From contig JBGAKR010000002.1 in NCBI GenBank assembly GCA_044224315.1, positions 310,001 to 374,000 of the forward strand: DNA of 64,000 nucleotides, given 5' to 3'. The stretch comes from JAGXTF01 sp044224315. GTDB lineage: Bacteria; Bacteroidota; Bacteroidia; NS11-12g; UBA955. This document shows positions 8,693-17,500 of the stretch, one piece after another. Numbering within the stretch: the stretch's first letter is position 1; every line of letters starts with the position of its first letter. Below the pieces are notes generated by a model. That model saw only the letters and a list, made by a program, of their open reading frames with translations. It searched no databases and was not told where the DNA came from. The position numbers and the translations under genes are program-made.

Positions 8693-10186
8693 ATGCAATG
8701 GCTGCTGCTCATAAGCGTGCTGGTAATTGCCACATGCGGTATCATCTATGAACTTATTGCCGGTACACTGGCCAGCTACCTGCTTGGCGATAGTGTAACA
8801 CAGTTCTCGACCATTATAGGTACCTATCTTTTCAGCATGGGCATAGGCTCGTGGTTGGCGAAATACATTAAAAAAAACCTGGTACACAAATTTGTAATTA
8901 TCGAAATAATTATCGGATTAATTGGAGGATGCAGCAGCTTATTTTTATTTTTTATATTTAATCAGGTAGAGCAATTTCGGGTATTGCTGTATTTTACAGT
9001 TTCTGTTACCGGTGTGTTGGTTGGTGCCGAAATCCCACTGGTGATGCGCATGTTGCAAGGGCGTATTGAATTCAGCGAATTAATTTCACGCGTTTTTTCT
9101 TTCGATTATATTGGGGCGCTGGTAGCTTCGGTGGTATTTCCCATATGGTTGGTTCCCCAATTGGGATTGGAAAAAACCTCGCTTTTTTTTGGCATACTCA
9201 ATATCATTGTGGCCCTGGTAGCCATGTATAAACTTATGCCCAACAAGGGTTCTGCCGGATTAAAACTAGCCGGTTTTGCTGCTCTTTTTACACTGGTAAT
9301 TCTGTTTGCATTCTCGCATAAAATTACCCGAAACATTGAAAAAGAACATTATGGCGAACGTATTATTATTTCCAAATCATCGCCCTATCAGCGCATCATT
9401 TTAACTGAATCCGGTGGCAATTTGCGCTTGTTTTTAAACGGCAATCTGCAATTCAGCACTAAAGATGAATACCGCTATCACGAGGCTTTGGTGCATCCTG
9501 CAGCCCAAATGGCTGGTGAAATTAACAATGTTTTGGTACTCGGTGGTGGTGATGGAATGGCCCTGCGCGAATTGCTTAAATACCCGGATATTTCAAATAT
9601 TTTATTGGTAGATTTAGATGCGGCTATGACCGATTTATTTACCCATAACCCCAGGCTCAGAGCCTTGAACAACGGCAGCTTTAAAAACCCAAGGGTACAA
9701 GTGCGAAATGAAGACGCCTTTCGTTTTTTGCGCGAAAACAAGGCCGTTTTCGATTTAATTATTGTAGACTTTCCCGATCCATCCAATTTTTCAATAGGCA
9801 AGCTGTACACAAATACCTTCTATTCAGAATTAAAAAAACATATATCCGATAGTGGCACAGCTGTAATCCAATGCACTTCACCTTGGGCAGCACCCCAATC
9901 GTTTTGGTGTATCGACAATACCCTCCGAAGTATAAATTTAAATACCCTTCCCTATCATACCCTGGTACCCTCATTTGGTGACTGGGGATTTATTATTGCA
10001 TCCAAACAAAAACAACTAAAATTTAAACGTTCATTGCCGGCAAATCTTAAATACCTGGATAGTTCCATTTTCGCTACAATGTTGAATTTCCCAAGGGATA
10101 TTGGATCCCGACCCACTGAGGTAAATAACCTGCAAAACCAGATTCTGGTTGCCTATTTCGAAGAAGAATGGAAAAAAGTACAATAA
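8693..10186 (+). CDS. spermidine-synthase-like protein with N-terminal membrane domain
   Basis: 497 residues. The first ~205 form about seven transmembrane helices (MQWLLLISVLVIATCGIIYE, the FSTIIGTYLFSMGIGSWLA segment, and others). The rest is a polyamine aminopropyltransferase (SpeE) fold: YHEALVHPA, the AdoMet-type motif GGGDG at 284-288, the acidic VDLD after it, and DFPDP at 359-363, where the family keeps its catalytic Asp, then LYTNTFYSELKK. SpeE transfers an aminopropyl group from decarboxylated AdoMet to a diamine. Here the enzyme would work at the membrane, perhaps on a membrane-associated acceptor; that part is inference. The 3' end overlaps the next gene by 19 bp. It pairs with the SpeD-like gene at 6013, normally the source of the aminopropyl donor. 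Confidence 0.85.
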   Translation: MQWLLLISVLVIATCGIIYELIAGTLASYLLGDSVTQFSTIIGTYLFSMGIGSWLAKYIKKNLVHKFVIIEIIIGLIGGCSSLFLFFIFNQVEQFRVLLYFTVSVTGVLVGAEIPLVMRMLQGRIEFSELISRVFSFDYIGALVASVVFPIWLVPQLGLEKTSLFFGILNIIVALVAMYKLMPNKGSAGLKLAGFAALFTLVILFAFSHKITRNIEKEHYGERIIISKSSPYQRIILTESGGNLRLFLNGNLQFSTKDEYRYHEALVHPAAQMAGEINNVLVLGGGDGMALRELLKYPDISNILLVDLDAAMTDLFTHNPRLRALNNGSFKNPRVQVRNEDAFRFLRENKAVFDLIIVDFPDPSNFSIGKLYTNTFYSELKKHISDSGTAVIQCTSPWAAPQSFWCIDNTLRSINLNTLPYHTLVPSFGDWGFIIASKQKQLKFKRSLPANLKYLDSSIFATMLNFPRDIGSRPTEVNNLQNQILVAYFEEEWKKVQ

Positions 10187-11772
10187 ACCGCAAGCGATTT
10201 ATTGCCTTGCTTACCGGTTTTTTTAGTGCAGGTATTTTAATTGTTTTTTTGCGCAGATTTTTTAATAAAAAACTCCAATCCCCCAATATTTCACGCACCC
10301 AACCCGATTCAAAAACAGGCCATTTAATCAGAAAAAATATTGCAGCCAACAAAGGCATAAAACCCCCGACTCCCATAGCGATAATCGGAGGAGGCATATC
10401 GGGAATGGTGGCCGCCTGGTGGTTAAAAAAACAAAATTTCAACGATTTTGTTTTATACGAATTGGAATCCCAAACAGGGGGTAATTCGCAACATGGGAAA
10501 AACAGCGCAGGCCAATATCCACTTGGCGCGCACTATCTGCCAGTACCCAATTCCAATCAACCCGAATTGCTCCAATTTTTAGAAGAAATTAACTGCATAA
10601 CCGGGTGGGAAAACAAGCAGCCCGTATACAACCCATACCACTTGTGTCAGCATCCCAAAGAGGCCTTGCATATAAGAGGCGTATGGCAAAACGAGTTAAT
10701 CCCGACATATGGATTAAATTCCACAGAAATAAAACAAAACGAATTATTTAACGCCAAAATGCAAGCCTTTGCAAACCTAAAAGGCAAAGATGGCAAGGAA
10801 GCATTTACCATTCCCTTGGCCCAATGCAGCGCGGATCCTGAAATATTGAAACTGGACAAAATCAGTATGAAAAACTGGATGTTGCAACAGGGTTTTACTT
10901 CTCCATATTTACTTTGGTACGTAGATTATTGCTGCTCCGATGACTTTGGTGCAAATAGCAGCCTGGTTTCAGCCTGGGCAGGTATCCATTATTTCACCAG
11001 CCGCAAAGGTTCTGCTTCGAATGCCAGCGCAGACCAAGTGCTCACCTGGCCGCAGGGAAACGGTTTTTTAGCCGAAGCATTAAAATCCAAAATTACCACC
11101 CATATCCAGGCCCAATCAATGTGTTATGGGGTAGAAAAAAACCAAAATGGCTGGAATATTTCTCTATTTGATAAAAATAAAAATTCCCATTATTCCCAAA
11201 ATACCCAGGCAGTAATCTTGGCCGTACCAGGTTTTGTGCGCCAACATATTTACAAAAACAGTCCCTATTTTAAAACCAATTATCATCCCTGGCTTATTGA
11301 TACAATTCAATTAAAACCCTCGTTTTTCGAAGCCCAAAAACCTGCCTGGGACAATGTATTATACGGCAGTCCATCATTGGGTTACATCTTTAACGGACAC
11401 CAGGAAACTGCTTTGCCTGTGCAAAATTGCAATATCACTTTTTTCCATGCATTTTCAGCCCAAAATCCGGCTGAAACCCGCAAATATTTAGAAACTGCAG
11501 GCAACCAAAATTTAATGGCTGGTGTAATGCGCGACCTTGAAAAAATGCACCCCGAAATTAATAACAATATTCTCTCGCACCACCTGCACATTTGGGGGCA
11601 TGGAATGGTAAGTCCCGGTATAAACAGCCTGTGGAATCCGCAGCGGCATGAAACACACAAAGCACCTGCTCGCATGGCCTTTGCACACACCGACATATCC
11701 GGAATTTCAATTTTCGAAGAGGGATTTTACCAGGGCATTGAGGCTGCAAACAAAATATTAACGGAATTGTAG
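10168..11772 (+). CDS. membrane-anchored flavin amine-oxidase-like protein
   Basis: 534 residues. An N-terminal signal anchor (NRKRFIALLTGFFSAGILIVFL, in part; the RKRF start is only weakly Tat-like) is followed by an FAD-binding Rossmann fold: PIAIIGGGISGMVAAWWL with GGGISG at 74-79, an acidic end to strand two (FVLYELE) and the GG of QTGGNSQHG. This is the amine-oxidase/protoporphyrinogen-oxidase/desaturase superfamily. A C-terminal FAD motif is visible near ISGISIFEEGFYQGIEAA. With polyamine enzymes just upstream, oxidation of a polyamine or a polyamine-modified product on the outer face of the membrane is plausible, but the superfamily is broad and the substrate cannot be read from sequence. 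It overlaps the SpeE-like gene by 19 bp and ends 2 bp before the next gene. Confidence 0.8.
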   Translation: MEKSTINRKRFIALLTGFFSAGILIVFLRRFFNKKLQSPNISRTQPDSKTGHLIRKNIAANKGIKPPTPIAIIGGGISGMVAAWWLKKQNFNDFVLYELESQTGGNSQHGKNSAGQYPLGAHYLPVPNSNQPELLQFLEEINCITGWENKQPVYNPYHLCQHPKEALHIRGVWQNELIPTYGLNSTEIKQNELFNAKMQAFANLKGKDGKEAFTIPLAQCSADPEILKLDKISMKNWMLQQGFTSPYLLWYVDYCCSDDFGANSSLVSAWAGIHYFTSRKGSASNASADQVLTWPQGNGFLAEALKSKITTHIQAQSMCYGVEKNQNGWNISLFDKNKNSHYSQNTQAVILAVPGFVRQHIYKNSPYFKTNYHPWLIDTIQLKPSFFEAQKPAWDNVLYGSPSLGYIFNGHQETALPVQNCNITFFHAFSAQNPAETRKYLETAGNQNLMAGVMRDLEKMHPEINNNILSHHLHIWGHGMVSPGINSLWNPQRHETHKAPARMAFAHTDISGISIFEEGFYQGIEAANKILTEL

Positions 11773-11774
11773 AA

Positions 11775-12860
11775 ATGAAACAACCCTATTTGCAAAGCGC
11801 CTGGTTCGACAATTTGTGGATTACCCTGCCTGGATTTATTTGTACCTGCATTGTACTGTTATTTTTACCCGCATTTAACCATGCACATGAGATTTCGGAT
11901 ATGCAATGGGTACTGCTGGTTTTAATGGTAGATGTAAGCCATGTGTATGCCTCTCTGTATCGCACTTATTTCGATCGCAGCGCTAATAAACAGTTTCATT
12001 CCAAATTTATTTTTATTCCGCTTTTTTGTTTTTTACTCGCATTTCTTACCTGGCAAATGGGCGGTCCAGTAGTATTCTGGCGCACCCTGGCCTATATTGC
12101 GGTATACCATTTTATCAGACAACAATACGGATTTTTAAAATTGTACAACCGGCAGCAAATCGCATCCAAATTACAAAATTATATCGATGCAATTATGATT
12201 TATAGTGCCACCATTTATCCCATTTCATATTGGCATTTTCACCCGCACCGAAATTTTAACTGGTTTACCCCGCATGATTTCTTTACTATTCCTAGTGCTA
12301 TTCCGTTTAACCTTGTCTCATGGCTCTATGTAGCCATAATACTTGTATATACAACTAAAGAAATTTATGTGTGGGTAAAACACAAAACTTTCAATATTCC
12401 CAAAAATTTACTCATCCTATCTACCGCTTGTAGTTGGTATCTGGGCATAGTGGGATTAAACAGCGACTTAGCGTTTACTTTTTTAAATACCATTGCCCAC
12501 GGAATCCCATACATGGCGCTGGTGTGGATCTATGCCAGACGCAAAAACCAAACCAACCCTTCTGCGTACGCAGATTGGATTAAATCCACCCTGAAAAATT
12601 ATGCATTTCCACTATTTTTTTTGGTACTATTTCTCTGTGGATATTTAGAAGAAGGCCTTTGGGACGGGCTGGTTTGGCAAGAGCATCCCCATATTTTTCC
12701 AGCTTTCGGCTTTATGCATTCATTGGCCGACAAAACCATCACAGGTTTGCTCATCCCCCTGCTTATTGTACCCCAACTCACACACTACGTAATCGATGGC
12801 TTTATCTGGAAAGTCAATAAGGACCAGAAATTAAATACTTTGATTAATTCCAGGGAATAA
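11775..12860 (+). CDS. polytopic membrane protein with conserved histidines
   Basis: 361 residues, about eight to ten transmembrane helices, family not recognised. Histidines sit in or beside helices in motif-like settings: DVSHVYASLYRTYF (His56), VYHFIRQQYGFLKLY (His112), YWHFHPH (154-158), TIAHGIPYMALVW (His242) and LTHYVIDGFIWK (His337). This pattern resembles membrane-embedded di-metal enzymes (desaturase or hydroxylase types) and heme-binding membrane proteins, but no canonical HxxxH/HxxHH set is complete, so I claim no function. It is the last gene of the operon, 2 bp after the flavoprotein, and may act with it in electron transfer or substrate modification (inference). One copy of the palindrome TTGTATATACAA lies inside it (12343). 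Confidence 0.7.
   Translation: MKQPYLQSAWFDNLWITLPGFICTCIVLLFLPAFNHAHEISDMQWVLLVLMVDVSHVYASLYRTYFDRSANKQFHSKFIFIPLFCFLLAFLTWQMGGPVVFWRTLAYIAVYHFIRQQYGFLKLYNRQQIASKLQNYIDAIMIYSATIYPISYWHFHPHRNFNWFTPHDFFTIPSAIPFNLVSWLYVAIILVYTTKEIYVWVKHKTFNIPKNLLILSTACSWYLGIVGLNSDLAFTFLNTIAHGIPYMALVWIYARRKNQTNPSAYADWIKSTLKNYAFPLFFLVLFLCGYLEEGLWDGLVWQEHPHIFPAFGFMHSLADKTITGLLIPLLIVPQLTHYVIDGFIWKVNKDQKLNTLINSRE
12343..12354. repeat. palindrome TTGTATATACAA, copy 1 of 6
   Basis: Exact 12-bp palindrome within the membrane-protein gene, where it reads Leu-Val-Tyr-Thr. Flanks TAC and CTA partly extend the symmetry. Confidence 0.8.
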
Positions 12861-12890
12861 ACCGCCGCGGCGTATTACAGGGAGCAGGGG

Positions 12891-13010
12891 GCAGGGAGCA
12901 GGGGGCAGCAAAGGCGACAGAAAGGCCGTCAGGCTGTTCATTCTACATTTTGCATTCTACATTTTACATTCTCCATTGGCTGTCTTTTGCACCTTGCACG
13001 TTGCACTTTG
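12891..13010 (+). repeat. 120-bp direct repeat, left copy
   Basis: Aligns without gaps to 14291-14410, exactly 1400 bp away in the same orientation. About 103 of 120 positions match by my hand alignment. It starts with a G-rich part (GCAGGGAGCAGGGGGCAG), then CATTCTACATTTTGCATTCT-type words and TTGCACCTTGCACGTTGCAC. A weaker extra piece with the same words is at about 13050-13095. The two copies flank the gene at 13106-14014. No transposase is nearby. Confidence 0.85.
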
Positions 13011-13105
13011 CACTATACTCCACCCATTGAAAATGAGGCGGATTGCACCTTGCAACGGCTGTTCCATTTTACATTCTACATTTTGCATTGGTTGCCTGCG
13101 TCTTG

Positions 13106-14014
13106 TCAATTTACTACGAGGGCTTTGCAAACAACCTTTTGTCCATCCTGATTTTTAATATAATACGTGCCGCGACTAATATTTGCAGCCGCTAAATCAA
13201 TTGAAAAATGGTTGTTTTCAGGATTAATTTGATCAGAAAAATACACTACTTTTCCAAGCGCATCTACGATAGTAATTTTAGAATTTCGTGTAAAATTACC
13301 TTCAATATTTATTTTACCCGAAGTAGGATTTGGATAAACTTTAAAGTCTGCAGGATTAGGAGCAGTTTCCAGGGTTGAATTTGTAGAGCCGGTGGTAATA
13401 ATAAGCTTGGGCCAGATAGAAGTGTCAGAACTATTGTCTCTTGAATTAAAAACCAATGAGTTTTTAGGAGTTTCATTCTTTAAAACCAGCATAAATCCAA
13501 ATTTCATACTTTTTTTACTAACCATATCTTTCACAAGATTAGTAACATCTATTTTAAGATAATTTTGCTTGGTAGAAGAGCTATTTGCCAATGAAACCTG
13601 ATAGGAAGTATCGGCAAGCGGCGCATTGGCCCAAGTTACTTTGGACTCATCCCAACTCTGTTTAACTTGAAGTAACCAGCATGCATTTGCCGAGCCCTCG
13701 TGACCAGTCAAAATGCCGTAAGAACCATGACCATACAAGTTGATATATGCATGATCAATGGATGATTTGGTCAAGGTGGAATCCACATCAAAGGCAAATA
13801 ATGAGCGATTAAAATTACCCGCACCTGGACCAGAATTACCCGTAGAAACTGCAAAAGCCGCAATTACATTAAGGTATCCATAATTATTGTTAATGCTTTG
13901 CCCATCTGAGTAACCAAGTGTTGCATCCTTGGCACAATAATAGACTTTGGTGGTTTGTGCATTTAAAATCATGACAAACATTAAAACGAAAATGGAACCA
14001 GATATTTTTTTCAT
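13106..14014 (-). CDS. DNRLRE-domain protein with T9SS type A sorting domain
   Basis: 302 residues. A signal peptide (MKKISGSIFVLMFVMILNAQ) is followed by a DNRLRE-like beta-sandwich (about 24-210: KDATLGYSDGQSINNNYGY, RSLFAFDV, SWDESKVTWANAP, YLKIDVTNLVKDM, LVFNSRDN), a family found in secreted carbohydrate- or surface-associated proteins. The C terminus has a T9SS type A sorting domain: YPNPTSGKINIEG, then ITIVDALGKVVY and RGTYYIKNQDGQKVVCKALVV. It should be exported across the outer membrane by T9SS and anchored or released there. It stands alone on the minus strand between two 120-bp direct repeats, so it may be a movable single-gene cassette; its ligand is unknown. Confidence 0.85.
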   Translation of the reverse strand: MKKISGSIFVLMFVMILNAQTTKVYYCAKDATLGYSDGQSINNNYGYLNVIAAFAVSTGNSGPGAGNFNRSLFAFDVDSTLTKSSIDHAYINLYGHGSYGILTGHEGSANACWLLQVKQSWDESKVTWANAPLADTSYQVSLANSSSTKQNYLKIDVTNLVKDMVSKKSMKFGFMLVLKNETPKNSLVFNSRDNSSDTSIWPKLIITTGSTNSTLETAPNPADFKVYPNPTSGKINIEGNFTRNSKITIVDALGKVVYFSDQINPENNHFSIDLAAANISRGTYYIKNQDGQKVVCKALVVN

Positions 14015-14040
14015 AAATTATAATTATTAGAAATCAAATC

Positions 14041-14290
14041 TAAACAGATTAATTTAAATCTCCAAATCTAAATCCGAACCCGGCAAGGAAACTGAGTCTG
14101 GGCTGGCAAATTGTAATTGCGGCGGATTGCTCCGCCTATCACAAATGTGCTGGAGTCTGGTAAGTTGCATAGGAGTTGCTTACAAGTTGCTGCTAAGTGG
14201 CGTCTAAGTTGCGGGTAAACTGCGCACATACTGCTGTCAGACTGCATTCAGACTGCTTCCACATTGCTTCCACACTGCATCCCGGGGGGG
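14041..14290 (+). other. repetitive non-coding tract between two divergent secreted-protein genes
   Basis: Part of the 520-bp gap from 14015 to 14534. From about 14160 to 14280 short words AGTTGC, AAGTTGC, ACTGC and CATTGC recur every 10-17 bp (for example at 14162, 14171, 14183, 14206 and then repeated CTGC after 14218). The remainder is the right-hand 120-bp direct repeat and about 120 bp of AT-rich sequence before the TTG start at 14535. I see no gene or structured RNA here. Confidence 0.5.
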
Positions 14291-14410
14291 GCAGGGAGCA
14301 GGGGGCAGGGGAGGCGACCGGTAGGTATTCAGGCTGTTTATTCTACATTTTGCATTCTACAATTTACATTCCGAATTGGCTGTCCTTTGCACCTTGCACG
14401 TTGCGCTATG
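14291..14410 (+). repeat. 120-bp direct repeat, right copy
   Basis: Partner of 12891-13010. The most conserved stretch is 14331-14360 (AGGCTGTTTATTCTACATTT and on) and 14381-14400. The most divergent decamer is 14321-14330. Confidence 0.85.
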
Positions 14411-14534
14411 CACTCGGCTGCTCCATTCTACATTAGTATGCTATCAGTTACAAAATTTAAACCTCCATGAATCTAATTCCCCTTTTAAAACAACATTTTA
14501 TTGCTTTACTTTGTCCATAGTGTATTAGCGCCTA

Positions 14535-17500
14535 TTGAAACGACATTTACTTTATATAATTTTTATACTTTCTGTATTCACAACTCAAGCCCAGGGCAAC
14601 TTTAAAGCCGATGTGGCGCAAGGTTGCAGTCCTTTGTATGTGCAGTTTACCGACCTTACTCCTAAAGGATGGAAATGGAGTTGGGACTTGGGAAACGGCA
14701 ATACCAGCACGCTGAAAGACCCCACCGCCATTTATACTACGGACGGCAAATACACCGTTAAATTAAAAGTGGTAGACAGCAACGGCAATGTCTTCACAAT
14801 TACCAAAAGCAACTATCTGCGGGTTTTAAAAAAGCCCCAGGCCAACTTTTCGGCCAGCGTGCGCAAAATTTGTCCTTTCGATAGCCTTGCCTTTAGTGAC
14901 CAAAGCATACAGGGCGATACCACCTTAAAAAAATTCAGTTGGGATTTTGGCGATGGAAATACCTCTAACAAAGCAAATCCGCGCCACGCATGGAGCACAC
15001 CGGGCTACAAAACCATCTCGTTGGTAGTTACCGACAACTTTGGTTGCAGCAACCAATACACCAGCAATGCTTACATAAAAGTAATTACCCCACCTGTGGC
15101 CGACTTTGTAATCGACAGCGGATTTTCGTGTGCGGGCAACCAAAAAGTTTACTTTACGAATGCCTCCTCCCCCGCCGGTTTAACATTTGTATGGAACTTT
15201 GGCGACGGAAGCCCTACCACTACCCAATCAGACCCAACCCATACCTATGCCAATTTCGGACACTACAATGTGAGTTTACGGGTACAGGATAAAAATACAC
15301 TTTGCTACAATACCAAAACCGTAACCGATGCAGTAATTATTGATAAATTGGTTGCCGATTTTGATGTAAAAAATAAAATCATTTGTGATAAAAACAATCC
15401 GGCTGAATTTATCAATCTAGTACCCTCCTACCCTGGCTACACCGCCACCTGGAACTATGGTGACGGGAATACATCCCCCAATTGGGCAGGCCAACACACC
15501 TATGCAAATTATGGAATTTATTCTGTAACATTAGAAATAAAGGGCAACAAATGTATTTCTAAAAAAACAAAATCAAACATCGTTACGATTGCACCTAAAC
15601 CCGCATTTGGCATACACGTTAACGACACAGGCAGCTGTGGATCTCCATTCAAAATAAAGCTGAATATTGTGGGCAATAAAACGGCGAATATAGGCTGGGA
15701 TTTTGGCGACAATCAAAGTGGATCGGGCAATTTAGTTACCCATACTTATAACAAATTTGACTCGTTTTTTGTAACTGCGATTGCCACTGAAAAAACCGGA
15801 TGCAGAGATACACAAAGCACCTGGATTAAACCCAACGACCTAAGTGTTTATGCCAATGGTATGCTAGGGGGTTGTATACCATTTAATGCCAAATTGAACT
15901 TATTAACCTGGAAAAACACCGCCCCTATTAACCGGATTGAGTGGTTTTATAAAAAAGCACGCATCGATTCGGGCAATACTTGTATATACAAATTTACCGA
16001 TACCGGAAACTTTAAAATCCGCCTCAGGGTTACGAATTCGAAGGGTTGTATAGATACTCCGGATATAATTATTGGTGCAGGCATCAAAATCAAACCCCGA
16101 TTTACCATTTCACCCCGCATAGTTTGCTTGCACGACAGCGTTTTATTTACCAATACCACGCCCAATCAAAGCCCCCGGGTGCACGAATTTACCTGGCAGC
16201 TGGGAGAAGGCGGTACCAAAACCGGGAAAACTGTAACCTACAACTACCATGTAACACAGGGCTCGGTGGGCATCTCACTTGTGGCCCGGCACTACGGATG
16301 CGGAGACACTACGCTGTATGTAGACAGTTTAATTATTAAATCGCCCCGCGTATCATTCAAACTTCCGCCTCTTGGATGTACACTACCACCAGTATTAAAA
16401 ATTGCCAATTTAACCACTGCATACGATCATTTTTCGTGGTATACGATTCCTCCGCAAATTTCGAAAACCAACGACACAATTTACCTTGACGGCAGCAAAT
16501 CGGGCACTTTCGAACTCCATATGAAGGCCATTAACGACACCAATCAATGCGCAGATTCGGGGAAATTTGTTCTTAAATTTTCAAATAACGCACCCGTTTC
16601 CAAAGCCCTTTTCAGATTTATCAAACCCTGTCCGCCAGCACTCATTTTCCTCAGTGATTCTGGCTCGGTAGGAAATAGCAGATTCTGGAAATTTCCTGGC
16701 GGAGATACTCTTTTTGGAAACGATACGCTGCACTATAATTTTGCCGATTATGGAACTTACAAATTCAAACGATATGCCGTAAACCAGTTTACATATCAAA
16801 CCTGTGTAGATTCAACCGAAATACAAATCAATATTCCAAAACCCACAGCTACATTCTCAGTCACACCCCCTTCAGGTTGCACCCCATTAAGTGCCACATT
16901 TACAGACTCGGCATACACCACCGGTAGAAAAGCCATCTGGAAATTTGGTGATACTAGCTTAATTTCAAAACAAAAAAACAACCCATTTATATTTAATTAT
17001 CCTTTTGATTCTGCCAGTACTAAAATAACTTTTACAGGCTGGGACAGCAGTGGACGATGCAGCACCACTACAAGCAAATGGATAAAAATTTCCGGCCCCA
17101 CAGCCACTATAAATTCAAGTTCATTTTACACCTGCAAGAACACCAAATTGCAATTGAGTTTTACCACCAATTCTCCGAAAATAAAATCGTGGAAATGGCT
17201 GGCCGACGATACTTTGCTAGGCACGGGTGCTACTGCAGATTATATTGTTTACAATACACGCTATGTAGATGCACAATTGCAAATCACCGATTCAAATGGT
17301 TGCACTACTACCATTCACAAATCCATTTTGGTGCGCATGTTTAAACCCGATGTGCGCATCAGCAGCGATACTGCCGGAGCATCGTGTCCGCCATTGGTGG
17401 TGAGATTCAGCGACCAAAGTACAAGTTACAACAACCCCATTGAAACTTGGCTGTGGGATTTTGGCGATGGCAGTACAAGCACACTTAAAAATCCCTCGCA

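Noticed and set aside
12891..14410. Insertion sequence with terminal repeats
   Set aside because: The repeats are direct, not inverted, and the gene between them is a T9SS-exported DNRLRE protein, not a transposase.
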